Assembly (NCBI GenBank): GCA_964501925.1
Contig: CAZCTM010000008.1
Span: 3,621-67,620, forward strand
Direction of reading: 5' to 3'
DNA from: CAYLYU01 sp964501925
GTDB lineage: Bacteria > Pseudomonadota > Zetaproteobacteria > Mariprofundales > Mariprofundaceae
DNA length: 64,000 bases
Each line of letters opens with the position of its first letter. The first letter of the stretch is position 1. The notes beneath the pieces are model-generated. The model was given only the letters and a program-made list of their open reading frames with translations. It ran no database searches and had not been told where the DNA came from. Positions 8,898-19,800 of this stretch are shown here, in pieces. The translations under genes and the position numbers were made by a program.

Positions 8898-10247
8898 TTG
8901 AACGCACCCCCCGAATTAAACATGGAACATCTGGTTGCCTATTTCGCCAGAGGCTGCAAGCCCCGGGATGCCTGGAGAATTGGCACCGAGCACGAGAAGA
9001 TCGGTTTCTGCATCGAAACCCTGAAACCCATTCCCTACGAGGGAGAGCGAAGCATACGCCGGCTCCTCGAGTTGCTCGCCACAGAAAACTGGGAGCTGGT
9101 TTGGGAGGGCAGGAGGCCCATTGCCCTGAAGCGGAATGGTGCCAGCATCACCCTGGAACCCGGGGGGCAACTTGAATTAAGCGGCGTGCCCCTTGTTTCG
9201 GCCCACGAAACATGCAGGGAAGTGAGCGAACACCTCCATCTGCTCCGTCAGGTAACCCGTGAGCTTGGCATCGGCTTCCTGAGCCTTGGATCCCAGCCCA
9301 AATGGCGACTGGAGGACATTCCCTGGATGCCCAAGGCACGCTACAAGGTGATGCGCAACTATATGCCCAGGGTTGGGAACCATGGGCTGGACATGATGCT
9401 GCGTACGGCCACCGTACAGGTCAATCTGGACTTCTCCTCTGAACAGGACATGGCAAGAAAAATGCGCATCGGAATCTGCCTGCAGCCGCTGGTGACGGCA
9501 CTTTTCGCCGCCTCCCCCTTTGTGGACGGCAAACCAAGCGGCTACCTCTCCTACAGGGCATTCTGCTGGCAGGACACTGACCCTGCCCGAACGGGTGTTC
9601 CGGCTGCCATCTTCAGGGATGATTTTCGATTTGAACATTACGCACAGTGGGCACTGGATGCGCCCATGTATTTTGTCATCCGCAATGGCCGTTATATCGA
9701 TTGTTCCGGCCAAAGCTTTCGCGACTTTCTGAAGGGCAGACTCCCCGCATTACCTGGTGAGTTTCCCACACTCCCGGACTGGGAGATGCATCTGACCACC
9801 GTTTACCCGGATGTGCGCCTGAAGCAATTCATCGAAATGAGAGGGGCAGATGCCGGACCGCGACCTTGGATCTGTTCCCTGCCGGCTCTCTGGAAGGGAT
9901 TGCTCTACGATGACGTGGCAAGGGACAGGGCCTGGGAGATGATTGCCGACTGGTCTCATGACGAGGTGACAGACCTGAGGAAAAGAGTCGCCCGAACAGC
10001 CCTGCATACGGCCTTCAGGGACACGACGGTTCTTTCCCTGTGTGAGACGATGCTGGATATCGCAAGAGAGGGCCTGATCCGGCAGGATGTGCGAAGCAAA
10101 AAAGGGCGAAACGAATGCCTCTTCCTTCGCCCCCTCCAGGAGGCTGTGGAAAGCGGGAGAACGCAGGCGGAAATATGGCTGGAGGCCTTCAGAGGCCGCT
10201 GGCACGGGAATATAGACGCCATCTTCGAGGAAGCGAATTATTCCTAA
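8898..10247 (+). CDS. gshA: Glutamate-cysteine ligase (plant/alphaproteobacterial type)
   Basis: 449 residues of the GCS2-type glutamate-cysteine ligase. It joins glutamate and cysteine using ATP, the first step of glutathione synthesis. IGTEHEKIGF near the N terminus, TLEPGGQLELSG in the middle and LDFSSEQDMARKMRIG are characteristic of the plant/alphaproteobacterial class, unlike E. coli GshA. I keep the TTG start (8898) because TTGAGG lies 7 nt upstream. The alternative ATG at 8922 has no ribosome site. It opens a run towards folD-gcv, about 60 nt from folD. gshB is not in the window. Confidence 0.9.
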   Translation: MNAPPELNMEHLVAYFARGCKPRDAWRIGTEHEKIGFCIETLKPIPYEGERSIRRLLELLATENWELVWEGRRPIALKRNGASITLEPGGQLELSGVPLVSAHETCREVSEHLHLLRQVTRELGIGFLSLGSQPKWRLEDIPWMPKARYKVMRNYMPRVGNHGLDMMLRTATVQVNLDFSSEQDMARKMRIGICLQPLVTALFAASPFVDGKPSGYLSYRAFCWQDTDPARTGVPAAIFRDDFRFEHYAQWALDAPMYFVIRNGRYIDCSGQSFRDFLKGRLPALPGEFPTLPDWEMHLTTVYPDVRLKQFIEMRGADAGPRPWICSLPALWKGLLYDDVARDRAWEMIADWSHDEVTDLRKRVARTALHTAFRDTTVLSLCETMLDIAREGLIRQDVRSKKGRNECLFLRPLQEAVESGRTQAEIWLEAFRGRWHGNIDAIFEEANYS

Positions 10248-10309
10248 ACCCATAAAACCCAAAGTCCATGATTTACCGATGCGCCTCTTCCTGCAACAAT
10301 CCTCACCCC

Positions 10310-11170
10310 ATGACGGCACGCATACTCGACGGCAAGGCCATCTCTGCTCGCATGCGCCAGGACCTGCAAAGGAAGGTGGAAACACTTTCCCGCACGCATG
10401 GCCGCTCACCCGGCCTGGCCGTCATTCTGGTCGGTGATCACGCCCCTTCACAGGTATACGTGCGAAACAAGAAAAAGGCATGTCAGGCGGTTGGTATCGT
10501 TTCCTTTGCCCATAATTTCCCTGCATCCGTCCGTCAGGATCAGCTCCTTGAACTGATATCAGAACTCAATGACAACCCCGGGGTGGACGGCATCCTGGTA
10601 CAATTGCCCCTGCCGGATCACATTGATCAGGAACAGGTCATTGAAGCAATCTCCCCCGGCAAGGATGTGGACGGGTTTCATCCCTACAACATGGGAAGAC
10701 TGACCGTTCGCTTGCCCTTGCTGCGACCATGCACCCCCTACGGTTGTATGAAACTTCTTGAGGAGACGGGTTGCAATCTGTACGGCATGGAGGCCTGCGT
10801 GGTGGGGGCCTCCAATATCGTGGGGCGACCCATGGCCATGGAACTTCTCCTGGCAGGGGCAACCCCCACCGTCGTTCACAAGTTTTCAAGAAACCTGGCC
10901 GACCACATTCGTGGCGCGGAAATTGTGGTGGCCGCGGCCGGAAAGCCCGGCCTTATCAAGGGGGAATGGATCAGGAAGGGGGCCATTGTGCTTGATGTCG
11001 GCATTACCCGCAGCGCGGATGGCAAGCTCATGGGGGACGTGGAATTCGAGGAGGCGGCCAGGAGGGCCTCCTGGATCACCCCCGTACCCGGCGGGGTTGG
11101 ACCCATGACCATTACCATGTTGCTCGTCAACACCCTGCAGGCCTTTGAAATGCATGTTGAAGACTCATGA
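10310..11170 (+). CDS. folD: Bifunctional methylene-THF dehydrogenase / cyclohydrolase
   Basis: 286 residues. Interconverts 5,10-methylene-THF and 10-formyl-THF. The catalytic Lys lies in YVRNKKKACQAVGI (about residue 55). The nucleotide-binding GASNIVGRPM and C-terminal PGGVGPMTITMLLVNT are standard FolD motifs. I start at ATG 10310 (MTARILDGKAIS); the longer frame adds 14 atypical residues. No obvious Shine-Dalgarno. Its stop overlaps the gcvT ATG, tying it to the glycine cleavage genes that supply methylene-THF. Confidence 0.96.
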   Translation: MTARILDGKAISARMRQDLQRKVETLSRTHGRSPGLAVILVGDHAPSQVYVRNKKKACQAVGIVSFAHNFPASVRQDQLLELISELNDNPGVDGILVQLPLPDHIDQEQVIEAISPGKDVDGFHPYNMGRLTVRLPLLRPCTPYGCMKLLEETGCNLYGMEACVVGASNIVGRPMAMELLLAGATPTVVHKFSRNLADHIRGAEIVVAAAGKPGLIKGEWIRKGAIVLDVGITRSADGKLMGDVEFEEAARRASWITPVPGGVGPMTITMLLVNTLQAFEMHVEDS

Positions 11171-12267
11171 CGGCAACCAGGCTGGCAAAAACCCCCCTTC
11201 ATGCGGAACATCTGCGGCTGGGAGCAAGGATGGTGCCCTTTGCCGGATTCGACATGCCCGTCCAATACCCCGCCGGCGTTCTTAAGGAATACCACACGGT
11301 ACGGAATGGCGGCGCCGGTCTCTTCGATATTTCCCATATGGGCCAGATCCGCATCACAGGCAGGCAGGCCCTGGACTTTCTGCAGTACGTCTGCAGCAAT
11401 GATGCCTCGATTCTGACTGACGGCCAGGTCCAGTATTCGGCCCTGCTGAATGAGCAGGGCACATTTGTCGATGACATCACAATCTACCGCCTGGGCGAAG
11501 ATGCATACTATCTATGTGTCAACGCGGCGAATCGCCGCAAGGATGTCGCTCACCTGAAGGCTTGTGCCCGAAACTTCGACATCCGTGTCAGGGATGAATC
11601 GGAGGAAACCGCTCTCCTGGCCCTGCAGGGTGGATCCTCCCAAGAACTGTTGCAAGGGTGTGTGGATGCCAACCTGGCTGACATCCCGTATTATCGCTTC
11701 ACCATGGCATCCATCTGTGGCGTCCAGGCATTGATCTCACGAACCGGCTACACGGGGGAAGACGGCTTCGAGATCTATTTGGCCAGTGAACATGCAGGCG
11801 AGGTCTGGAACAGACTTCTTGCGGAGGGGGCGACCCCCATTGGTCTGGCCTGCCGTGATATGCTTCGAATCGAAATGGGCTATGCGCTCTACGGACATGA
11901 AATTGATGAGCACGTTACCCCGGTGGAAGCAAATCTCATGTGGATCACCAAAACAAACAAGCCCGAATTCATAGGCAGGGAGGCTGTCATCGAGCGGCAG
12001 GCGAAGGGGCCGAAAAAACGGCTTGTCGGCTTAAGACTGAAGGACCGCGGCATTCCCAGAGAGCACTATCCCGTCATGGATCATGGGACAGTTGTCGGAG
12101 AGGTTAGATCCGGCATGTTTTCTCCATTGCTGGGCAAGGGTATCGCCCTGGCTTACGTTTCGCCCAACCATGCAACGTCTGACAGCCTTTCCATACTTGT
12201 CCGGAACAGGCCACTGCCAGCTGAAAGGGTGAAACCCCCGTTTGTTCGCAGTAATGTTCGGAAATAG
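11167..12267 (+). CDS. gcvT: Glycine cleavage system T protein (aminomethyltransferase)
   Basis: 366 residues. Transfers the aminomethyl carbon from lipoylated GcvH to tetrahydrofolate. GLFDISHMGQI (about residue 56), LLNEQGTFVDDITIYRL, GYTGEDGFEIY and the C-terminal barrel (about 280-366) are family hallmarks. The ATG overlaps the folD stop (ATGA). A sarcosine-oxidase-like or YgfZ-like relative is unlikely with gcvH/P directly downstream. Confidence 0.97.
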   Translation: MTATRLAKTPLHAEHLRLGARMVPFAGFDMPVQYPAGVLKEYHTVRNGGAGLFDISHMGQIRITGRQALDFLQYVCSNDASILTDGQVQYSALLNEQGTFVDDITIYRLGEDAYYLCVNAANRRKDVAHLKACARNFDIRVRDESEETALLALQGGSSQELLQGCVDANLADIPYYRFTMASICGVQALISRTGYTGEDGFEIYLASEHAGEVWNRLLAEGATPIGLACRDMLRIEMGYALYGHEIDEHVTPVEANLMWITKTNKPEFIGREAVIERQAKGPKKRLVGLRLKDRGIPREHYPVMDHGTVVGEVRSGMFSPLLGKGIALAYVSPNHATSDSLSILVRNRPLPAERVKPPFVRSNVRK

Positions 12268-12303
12268 ATTGATGCCCAACGCACTGGGGAACAGGGGGAA
12301 ACG

Positions 12304-12684
12304 ATGAACATTCCATCCGATCTGAAATTCACAAAGGAACACGAATGGTTGAAGGTGGATGGCAATATTGCCACGTTTGGCATCAGCGATCATGCCCAGG
12401 AGTCCCTTGGCGATATCGTGTACGTGGAACTGCCGGAAATCGGTCAGGTGCTCAAGGCGGAAGAACCCTGTGCGGTCGTTGAATCGGTCAAGGCCGTATC
12501 GGATGTGTATGCCCCCGCTTCGGGGGAAATCATCGAGGTCAATGAAGCACTAAACGAATCCCCTGAGCGGGTGAATTCCGATCCTTACGGTGAAGGGTGG
12601 ATAGCCAAGATCCGCCTTGCAGGGAATGCCGACCTTTCCACTCTGATGGATGCCGATGCCTATGCTTCCTATCTCGAGGATTAG
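12304..12684 (+). CDS. gcvH: Glycine cleavage system H protein
   Basis: 126 residues. Lipoyl carrier shuttling the aminomethyl group between GcvP, GcvT and dihydrolipoamide dehydrogenase. The lipoylated lysine is Lys63 in ESVKAVSDVYAP. Typical N terminus (DLKFTKEHEWL) and C terminus. It lies between gcvT and gcvPA, and lipoylation could depend on LipA encoded elsewhere in the window. Confidence 0.97.
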   Translation: MNIPSDLKFTKEHEWLKVDGNIATFGISDHAQESLGDIVYVELPEIGQVLKAEEPCAVVESVKAVSDVYAPASGEIIEVNEALNESPERVNSDPYGEGWIAKIRLAGNADLSTLMDADAYASYLED

Positions 12685-12762
12685 CCAGCTTCACTAGCGC
12701 CGCAAGCCGGAACGGATGACCACCGGTCACCTCTGTGCCCATGTTAACTGGAAGGATTGAAC

Positions 12763-14109
12763 ATGCGTTTTCTGCCCCACACTGATGCCGATCGCACTGC
12801 CATGCTTGACGCGATGGGCCTTGCATCGATGAATGAGCTGTTTTCCGACATTCCATCCTCCTTCCTTCTGGAGAAGGGAAGCCTCAACCTGCCATCCGCC
12901 AGATCCGAAGCCGAAATCATGCGCCATTTCATGGCAGAAGCGGATCGAAACCGGCATGCCGGTAGCATGCGCTGTTTCCTTGGAGCCGGAACCTATCATC
13001 ATTTTATTCCGGCGGCCGTAAACTACATCATATCCAGAGGCGAATTTCTCACGGCATACACGCCTTACCAGCCTGAAATCGCTCAGGGAACACTGCAGGC
13101 CCTGTTTGAATTCCAGACCATGATCGCCCGCCTGACAGGGATGGAGATTGCCAATGCCTCCATGTATGACGCCGCGACATCACTCGCCGAAGCGGCCCTG
13201 ATGGCCCGGCGAATCACAAAGCGGACAAAGATCGTCCTTTCCAGAGCAGTCAACCCGCGTTACAGGAGAGTGGCTAAAAACTATCTCGGAAGGCTAGAAG
13301 GCGACATTGAGGAGGCCCCCTGTCGTCCGTTTGGCACGGATATCGAAGCCTTACACCGGCTTGTCGATGAGAAAACCGCCTGCGTGATCGTGCAGTATCC
13401 GGACTTCTTCGGTTCGGTCTTTGATCTCGCGGCTGTTCGCAGTCTCTGCGATTCACACGGTTGCCTCTTCATCGTGGCCTTCTCCGATGTCTCAGCATTC
13501 GGACTGATCACTCCGCCAGGCCATTTCGGAGCAGACATCGTGGTCGGTTCCGGACAGTCGCTGGGCATTCCCATGGCCTTTGGCGGCCCGCACCTCGGAC
13601 TGTTTGCCTGCAAACAGACCTATCTGCGTCAGATGCCCGGAAGGATATGCGGCATGACGAGCGACATCCATGGTCGGCGCGGATTCGTGCTGACACTCTC
13701 CACGCGCGAACAGCACATCCGCCGTGACCGGGCAACCTCCAACATCTGCACGAATCAAGGACTGATGTGTACCGCTGCGGCCGTTTATCTGTCCCTGCTT
13801 GGGGATGTGGGCCTTCGTACCGTTGCCGAGCGATCGGCCGCCGCCCTCCAATATCTGATTTCCGGCCTGCCAGCGCATGTCAGGGCTGCTGACGGTGCTC
13901 GTTACAACGAGACGGTCCTCAGTTTTGCTAACCGCCCGGCACGGGATCGGTTCCTCATGGAGGCTGAAAAGAAGGGTATCTTTGCAGGTATTCCCCTGGA
14001 ACAACTGGAGAAAGGACACAACCCCAGGCATCTGCTGGTTGCCACGACGGAAATGATCAACACGGAGGACATCAGCGACTACCTCCGGGTAATGGAGACG
14101 TCCACATGA
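12763..14109 (+). CDS. gcvPA: Glycine dehydrogenase (decarboxylating) subunit 1
   Basis: 448 residues, the non-PLP-lysine half of the split P protein. It heterodimerises with GcvPB to decarboxylate glycine. Family features: MRFLPHTDADR start, FLGAGTYHHFIPAAV, TAYTPYQPEIAQGTLQALFE and NICTNQGLMCTAAAVYL. I choose ATG 12763, preceded by GGAAGG at correct spacing, over an in-frame TTG six bases upstream. Its stop overlaps gcvPB by 4 nt. Confidence 0.96.
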   Translation: MRFLPHTDADRTAMLDAMGLASMNELFSDIPSSFLLEKGSLNLPSARSEAEIMRHFMAEADRNRHAGSMRCFLGAGTYHHFIPAAVNYIISRGEFLTAYTPYQPEIAQGTLQALFEFQTMIARLTGMEIANASMYDAATSLAEAALMARRITKRTKIVLSRAVNPRYRRVAKNYLGRLEGDIEEAPCRPFGTDIEALHRLVDEKTACVIVQYPDFFGSVFDLAAVRSLCDSHGCLFIVAFSDVSAFGLITPPGHFGADIVVGSGQSLGIPMAFGGPHLGLFACKQTYLRQMPGRICGMTSDIHGRRGFVLTLSTREQHIRRDRATSNICTNQGLMCTAAAVYLSLLGDVGLRTVAERSAAALQYLISGLPAHVRAADGARYNETVLSFANRPARDRFLMEAEKKGIFAGIPLEQLEKGHNPRHLLVATTEMINTEDISDYLRVMETST

Positions 14110-15593
14110 GCAGGGCAAGAATCTCCGGAGCCACCGGACTTGTTCACGAGGAGCCCCTTCTTTTTGAGCGCGCCCACGATCAGGCCAAAGCTATCAGCCT
14201 GCCGGGTGTTGAGGGCGAGACCTCCCCCGAGATGAACGCCTTTATCCGTCAGAAGGAGGCGGGCATACCCGCGCTTTCCGAACCGGAATGCGTCCGCCAT
14301 TTTGTGCGCCTGAGCCAGTGGAACCACGGTATCGAAACGGGCTTTTACCCTCTGGGATCCTGCACGATGAAATACAACCCGCGGGTGAATGAAGACATCG
14401 CCAGGCTTCCGGGATTCGCTGAACTCCACCCCGAACAGCCGGCTGACAGCGTCCAGGGTTTACTGGCCATTCTTTACGAGCTCCAGGAATGGCTCGGGGA
14501 GATTGTTGGCCTGCCCCATGTGACCCTCCAGCCTGCCGCAGGCGCCCACGGTGAACTTACCGGCCTGATGATGATACGGGCGCTACTGGATTTGAGGGGA
14601 GAGACCCAAAGGGACAGGGTGCTGGTTCCTGACTCAGCCCATGGCACCAATCCAGCCTCCTCCAGTCTCTGTGGCATGCGAACGGTTGAGCTTAAATCAG
14701 GTCCGGATGGCCGCATCGATCTGGAGAAGCTGAAAATGCACCTTGATGACAGGGTGGCGGCTCTGATGCTCACCAATCCCAATACGGCCGGCCTGTTCGA
14801 GTCGGATATCGATGAAATTTGCACCCTCGTTCACGCAGCCGGAGGACTGGTTTACGGTGACGGCGCAAATCTTAACGCCCTGGTCGGGATTGCCAGACCT
14901 GGTGACATGGGCATCGACTGCCTCCACATCAACGTCCACAAAACCTTCTCCACGCCCCATGGAGGGGGTGGTCCGGGCGGAGGGCCGGTGGCCGTGAATG
15001 AAACGCTCGCCCCGTTTCTGCCGGTTCCAAGAATCGTGAAGAAAGATAAGGGATACCAGCTCGATTATGAGGCCGAACATTCCATCGGTCCCGTACTCGG
15101 CAGCATAGGCCAGACAGGGGTGCTTATCCGCGCCGCAGCCTATATCGCGGCCTTTGGTCGTGAATACCTGCACCACATAGCCGGGGATGCCGTGCTGAAC
15201 GCCAACTATGTCCTGCACCGCCTCAAGGAGGCCTACCATGCTCCCTTTCCCGGCCCGTGCAAACACGAGTGTCTTCTCACGGATGAAAGGCAGCAGCGGC
15301 ATGGCATCAAGACACTGGATATCGCCAAGCGCCTGATCGATTTTGGCTGTCACCCCATGACCGTGTATTTTCCACTCATTGTCCACGGGGCCATGCTCAT
15401 TGAACCGACGGAAACGGAATCAAAGGAAACTCTGGATACATTTTGCGAGGCCATGCTGCAGATCGCCAGGGATGTCGAGGAAGGAAACACGGCAGATTTC
15501 CACACCGCACCGGTCAAACCCATTCGGGGCCGGCTGGATGAAACCACGGCAGCGCGAAAACCGGTGCTCACCTGGAGCGAGCCGGACGATTAA
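14106..15593 (+). CDS. gcvPB: Glycine dehydrogenase (decarboxylating) subunit 2
   Basis: 495 residues, the PLP-binding half of split GcvP. The Schiff-base lysine is in HINVHKTFSTPHGGGGPGGG. Also conserved are FYPLGSCTMKYNPR and PDSAHGTNPAS. It ends the folD-gcvTHPAPB run; the convergent phosphatase gene ends 10 nt beyond it. Confidence 0.97.
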   Translation: MSRARISGATGLVHEEPLLFERAHDQAKAISLPGVEGETSPEMNAFIRQKEAGIPALSEPECVRHFVRLSQWNHGIETGFYPLGSCTMKYNPRVNEDIARLPGFAELHPEQPADSVQGLLAILYELQEWLGEIVGLPHVTLQPAAGAHGELTGLMMIRALLDLRGETQRDRVLVPDSAHGTNPASSSLCGMRTVELKSGPDGRIDLEKLKMHLDDRVAALMLTNPNTAGLFESDIDEICTLVHAAGGLVYGDGANLNALVGIARPGDMGIDCLHINVHKTFSTPHGGGGPGGGPVAVNETLAPFLPVPRIVKKDKGYQLDYEAEHSIGPVLGSIGQTGVLIRAAAYIAAFGREYLHHIAGDAVLNANYVLHRLKEAYHAPFPGPCKHECLLTDERQQRHGIKTLDIAKRLIDFGCHPMTVYFPLIVHGAMLIEPTETESKETLDTFCEAMLQIARDVEEGNTADFHTAPVKPIRGRLDETTAARKPVLTWSEPDD

Positions 15594-15603
15594 GGGGCTG
15601 GTT

Positions 15604-16095
15604 TCATTCCCTTCTGCCAGCCGGAATGGCCTGCCCGGCAATCAAACGGTCAAGCCACGCATTGGCATGATGAACAATCTGCCCATAGACCCTGACATAC
15701 ACATCTACGCCCATGCCATAGGGGTCATCGATATCCCTGCCGGCCAGTGCTCCCCGGGACATGTGCGAGAGCAAAAAGATCCTGTCAGCGGTTTGGGGAT
15801 ACATGCGTTCGATCATCTTTCCTTGCCTCCGCTCCATCACCAGAATAAGCCCCGCACGTTCAACCATGACATCATCCAGAGGGCAAGCACGATGGCCTGA
15901 GAGATCCACATCGAATCGCCTAGCGGCCATCATGGCCTCGGCCGTCACCCGGTTCCCGGAATAAGCCATCAAACCACAGCTTCGAACTTCTTGCGCTTTT
16001 TTTGCCTCCAGCAAGCGTTTCTCCAGATAGCGGGCTGCAAACGGACTTCGGCAGATGTTACCCGTGCAGACAACCAGAACTGGTCCTGAAAACAT
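15604..16095 (-). CDS. Low-molecular-weight protein-tyrosine-phosphatase family protein
   Basis: 163 residues. The phosphate-binding loop CTGNICRS (C-x5-R) is at about residues 10-17 and the general acid lies in DIDDPYG. This is the arsenate-reductase/Wzb-like LMW-PTP fold. The spacer between loop and DP motif is normal. I start at the ATG at 16095, which shares one base with the dnaQ stop; a GTG 3 nt upstream overlaps by GTGA and is equally possible. It is last in the mla-yhdP-dnaQ operon. The substrate is unknown; no exopolysaccharide kinase is nearby. Confidence 0.85.
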   Translation of the reverse strand: MFSGPVLVVCTGNICRSPFAARYLEKRLLEAKKAQEVRSCGLMAYSGNRVTAEAMMAARRFDVDLSGHRACPLDDVMVERAGLILVMERRQGKMIERMYPQTADRIFLLSHMSRGALAGRDIDDPYGMGVDVYVRVYGQIVHHANAWLDRLIAGQAIPAGRRE

Positions 16096-16859
16096 CACGC
16101 CTCAAGGGGCCCATTCTCACCACACTTGGACGACATCAGCCAGATCGCCCTGCCGCTTTCCTGATGAATACGTTTCAACATGGCCTCGTGCGCTGCCAGA
16201 TCCTCCTCGAGAAGGGGGGGGGGAGGACGGCGCATGATGGCTGCCGTTTCAACCCGCTCGTCACGGTTAGAGACCAGCTCCGGTAACTGCACAAAGCTGG
16301 ATGCAGGCTGACTGGGTATATCCATCGCAAGGGAAAACTGTCGCCCCCCTGTCATGTTCAGATAGACCTCAGCCAGCAACGCCGAGTCAAGCAGCGCACC
16401 ATGCAGCCTGCGGTGAGCGCGTTCGACGCCGTAACGATCACACAGGGCGTCAAGATTATTCCTCTGATGGGGGTGCTTTTTGCGGGCATATGCGAGTGTG
16501 TCGATGACCGGAACGTCGTGGATGTTAGGAAACCCGCTCAAACGCAACTCATTCATGATAAAGGCCAGATCGAACGATGCATTGTGAATGACCAATGTAG
16601 CCCCTTCGATAAACCGAAGAAAATCCTGAGCGATATCCCTGAAGGGAGGTTTGTCCCGCACCTTGTCATTATCAATGCCATGGATCCGCACCACTTCGGC
16701 CGGGATCTCCCGCTCCGGGTTGATGTAGTGATGAAAGACATGGCCCTCACCGGAGAGCACCTTGCGGTTGATCACCTCTATGGCACCGATCTCAACCATC
16801 CGGTCCCCGTTAAGTGGCGACAGGCCGGTGGTTTCGGTATCCAGCATGATCAGACGCAT
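16095..16859 (-). CDS. dnaQ: DNA polymerase III epsilon subunit (3'-5' exonuclease)
   Basis: 254 residues. DEDDh proofreading exonuclease: Exo I LDTETTGL at about 6-13, Exo II in VIHNASFDLAFI, Exo III with the catalytic His in HGALLDSALLAEVY. The C-terminal tail after about 175 contains a linker with a PPPP run, likely contacting the alpha subunit. Start at ATG 16859 (MRLIMLDTETTG); the in-frame TTG upstream adds an atypical leader. It follows the yhdP-like gene by 39 nt. Confidence 0.93.
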   Translation of the reverse strand: MRLIMLDTETTGLSPLNGDRMVEIGAIEVINRKVLSGEGHVFHHYINPEREIPAEVVRIHGIDNDKVRDKPPFRDIAQDFLRFIEGATLVIHNASFDLAFIMNELRLSGFPNIHDVPVIDTLAYARKKHPHQRNNLDALCDRYGVERAHRRLHGALLDSALLAEVYLNMTGGRQFSLAMDIPSQPASSFVQLPELVSNRDERVETAAIMRRPPPPLLEEDLAAHEAMLKRIHQESGRAIWLMSSKCGENGPLEA

Positions 16860-16898
16860 GGGCCTTACTCTATCCCCCTCATCTGTGATACCCAATGA

Positions 16899-19800
16899 TT
16901 ATCTTTGATGCTGTTCAGGGTGAGGCATTTCATCCTGCTCCTTCCCAAACCAGTTGCTCGGTAGGGACAAAAGCGTCTCCAGGAGACCGGGCGAATCAAG
17001 TCCGGCCTCCTTGGGATCAAGCTTGTCCACTTTTGCATCGGACAGGGGCCCGTGCACATGGTAAACCTTGCGCATCACGCTTCGTGAGCTCCCACCGATC
17101 ACGTCTCTGAGCAAGGGTATTTTGCCGATGATCGCATCAATGTTCTGGAAAGGCCTGATGACGAGAAGCAGATCAACCGTTTGAGCCTCAAGGTCCATGC
17201 TGCCATGACCTGCCAAATCAAATGCGGAGGCCCTGAAGGCAGCCTTGCGCAACTTCGCCTGTCTGCCGGCAAGATCCGCCTCGATCTGCAATCGTTTGTA
17301 ATGGATCCCGGGGCCAATAAGATCCTTCCTCTGGGCGAGCAGGAGCTTGGGCAGATCAGCAAGGCTCGCGGCCGCCAGAACCCTGGTCAGGGTCCCCCCT
17401 TCCAGTATACGACCATCATCAACGCGGAGTCTTGCCCTGCCTTTCATGCCACTCCACCACGGTTGATCGGGTGCCATCTCTCCACTCCCCAGAAACAATG
17501 CTCGAAACTTGCCTCCCTGAAAACGGTCGGACCATTTCATTTCTGTGAGAAGCCGGCTGAAGTCATCTCCTTGCAGCTGCATAAAGCCTTTCCAGCCCAG
17601 ATGACCGTTCTGATGCAGGGACACCTTGGCGCTGATGAGAAACTTCTGCTGCCAGAGAGAGGCCGAAAGCTGATAAATATCTATCTCGTTTGGCCTTGAG
17701 CGATGAAACTGGGCATCGATATCCGCAAAGGTGAGGCCACTGATCACCAGGTTTTCCGCTCTCAGGTGTTCCACACCTTCACCCGGTAGAGAGATCTTTG
17801 CCTGGACCCCTGTCAGTTTGGCGCCCCCCCAGTTCAACTGGTCAAGAAACAGGCGAATCAATATTTTTCTGCCACCCAGATCCCGCATCCTCGGTGTGGA
17901 TTCGGGAAGAAATCCCTGCGTCAGGTACTTTCCATCAATGGACAACTCCAGGGACCCATCGTCAACCATGGTCAGATTGAGCCGTGCGTCAATGGCAGGC
18001 GTTTCCAGCTTTTCGAGCATAAGAAATCTTTTCGTGGGGGTATATTCACCATGCCCGGAAAGGCGCATGATGTTTCCCTTGCTTGCAAGTGAGGTCAGCT
18101 GAAACCCGTCTTCAAGCTCGATCCCATCAAATGAAACCGAAAACGGATCCCCCTTGCTCTTGATGGACCCCAGCCAGTGCCTCCAGCTCGCAAACTGGAA
18201 ATCGATCGCTCCATTCCAGCGACCGTCATCAAAACGCAATCCGATCTCAACCTCTCCCTGGGGGGCTACAATCGGGAGGCGGTATTTCTGGACAATCGAA
18301 TTCAACTCGGCTCGCGCACCCGCATCCATACGGCGCAAGCTCCAGCCATGGGATCCGACCGGAACAGCCTCCAGGTCCACGGTCCCCTTAATACCTTCCG
18401 TGGCGGTCTGCATTCCCTCGATGCGGACACCCTTCTCGCTATCCCAATTGATCGTACCGTCTGTGAGCTGCACATCCCTGCTAGCCAGGGTGATCTCCCA
18501 GGCGGGGTCCGGTTTCATGCTCACCGCCCCTTTACGGGGTTCAGACTCCTCGGGAACCCATTCAAGGGCAAACTCCCCGCTGGCAGGGGCCTGAAGAAAC
18601 TTTAGATCCGGAACAGCCTCCTCCATTCCCAGCCAGTCTCGAAGGGCAATGACATCAATCTGGCCACGGCCCTTCATGTCCAGAACAATATTTTTCCAGT
18701 CACGGATCAGAAGGTCGCCGGCGATCTGACCAACACCATGGGGCAAAAAGGCCCTGGACACACTTGCCTTAAGCCCATCCTGGTTCAGCTGAACAAGGGC
18801 GTGAACATCCGTTAAACGCCCCTCTCCGGGGACCAGGGCAATGTCTGCACTGGCAACGCTTGCCCTCAGGACAAAGGCGATCTCATCAAGACCGGCCACT
18901 TCAGGAAGACCCCACAACGCCGGCCAGTTAACCACAAGTTCGCCCTGCATGTTACTGGCCATCCCTTCATGCATCTCCGCAAGCCAGGCATGCCACTTCT
19001 CATCGCCCAAACCTTTTAACCAGGGCCACATGACGGGCATGGAAAGAACACCGTCCTTCATATGCAACCGAAGTTTCTCATCCTTCCATTCTCCCCATAA
19101 CCGCAAATGGCTGCGGCCGGATTTCCAGGCCAGCTCCCTGAAACGGATTTCTTTCGGGCTGCTGTCCGACACCGGCCAGTCCACATCGGCCAGGGCTCGC
19201 ATGCTTGATATGGGCAGCAGAGAATCTCCGGCTTGGTCGACAAACATGGTCTTTCCCCTGCCATGCACCTCTATCTCGACATTCCACAAGTTGTCTCCCG
19301 ATTTGACCACGCGGGCCTCCCCGGATAGCCCCCCCCTGAAAGGCTTGCGGAATTTCATTGGAAGCCAGTCAAGATTCTGCCATTTTAGTTCCAGCAAACG
19401 GGGAAATCTGTTCTCCGCCAACAGGAGCCTGAGATGAATCCCCGGAGAGCGGGCTACAAACTCTCCATCTTTGACATCGAAATCCAGATCCAGATGCCTT
19501 ATTCCACCGGACTCCTCGCCATATCTCCAGTTGATGTTCGCATCTTCAAGGCTGACAAACATGGGAAGAGAAGGAGTTCCTGTCTCCCATTGCTCAGGTA
19601 TCCGAATCTTTATCTCGGGATGAAGAACCCGGACGGATTTGACTTCAATGTCACCAAGCAACAATTGCAGCAGAGAGACACGCACGGCCAGATCCGCCTT
19701 TTCAACATGCAGGGACTCATCGTTGGTTGTGAGAGAGAGATCCTCCGCCTTGACCCAGACATGGCCGGTCCACGACCAGGACAGCCTGCCAAATGAAAGT

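Noticed and set aside
12268..12303. Glycine riboswitch before gcvH or gcvT
   Set aside because: gcvT overlaps folD and the gcvT-gcvH gap is only 36 nt, so there is no space for the tandem aptamer; none is visible before folD either.
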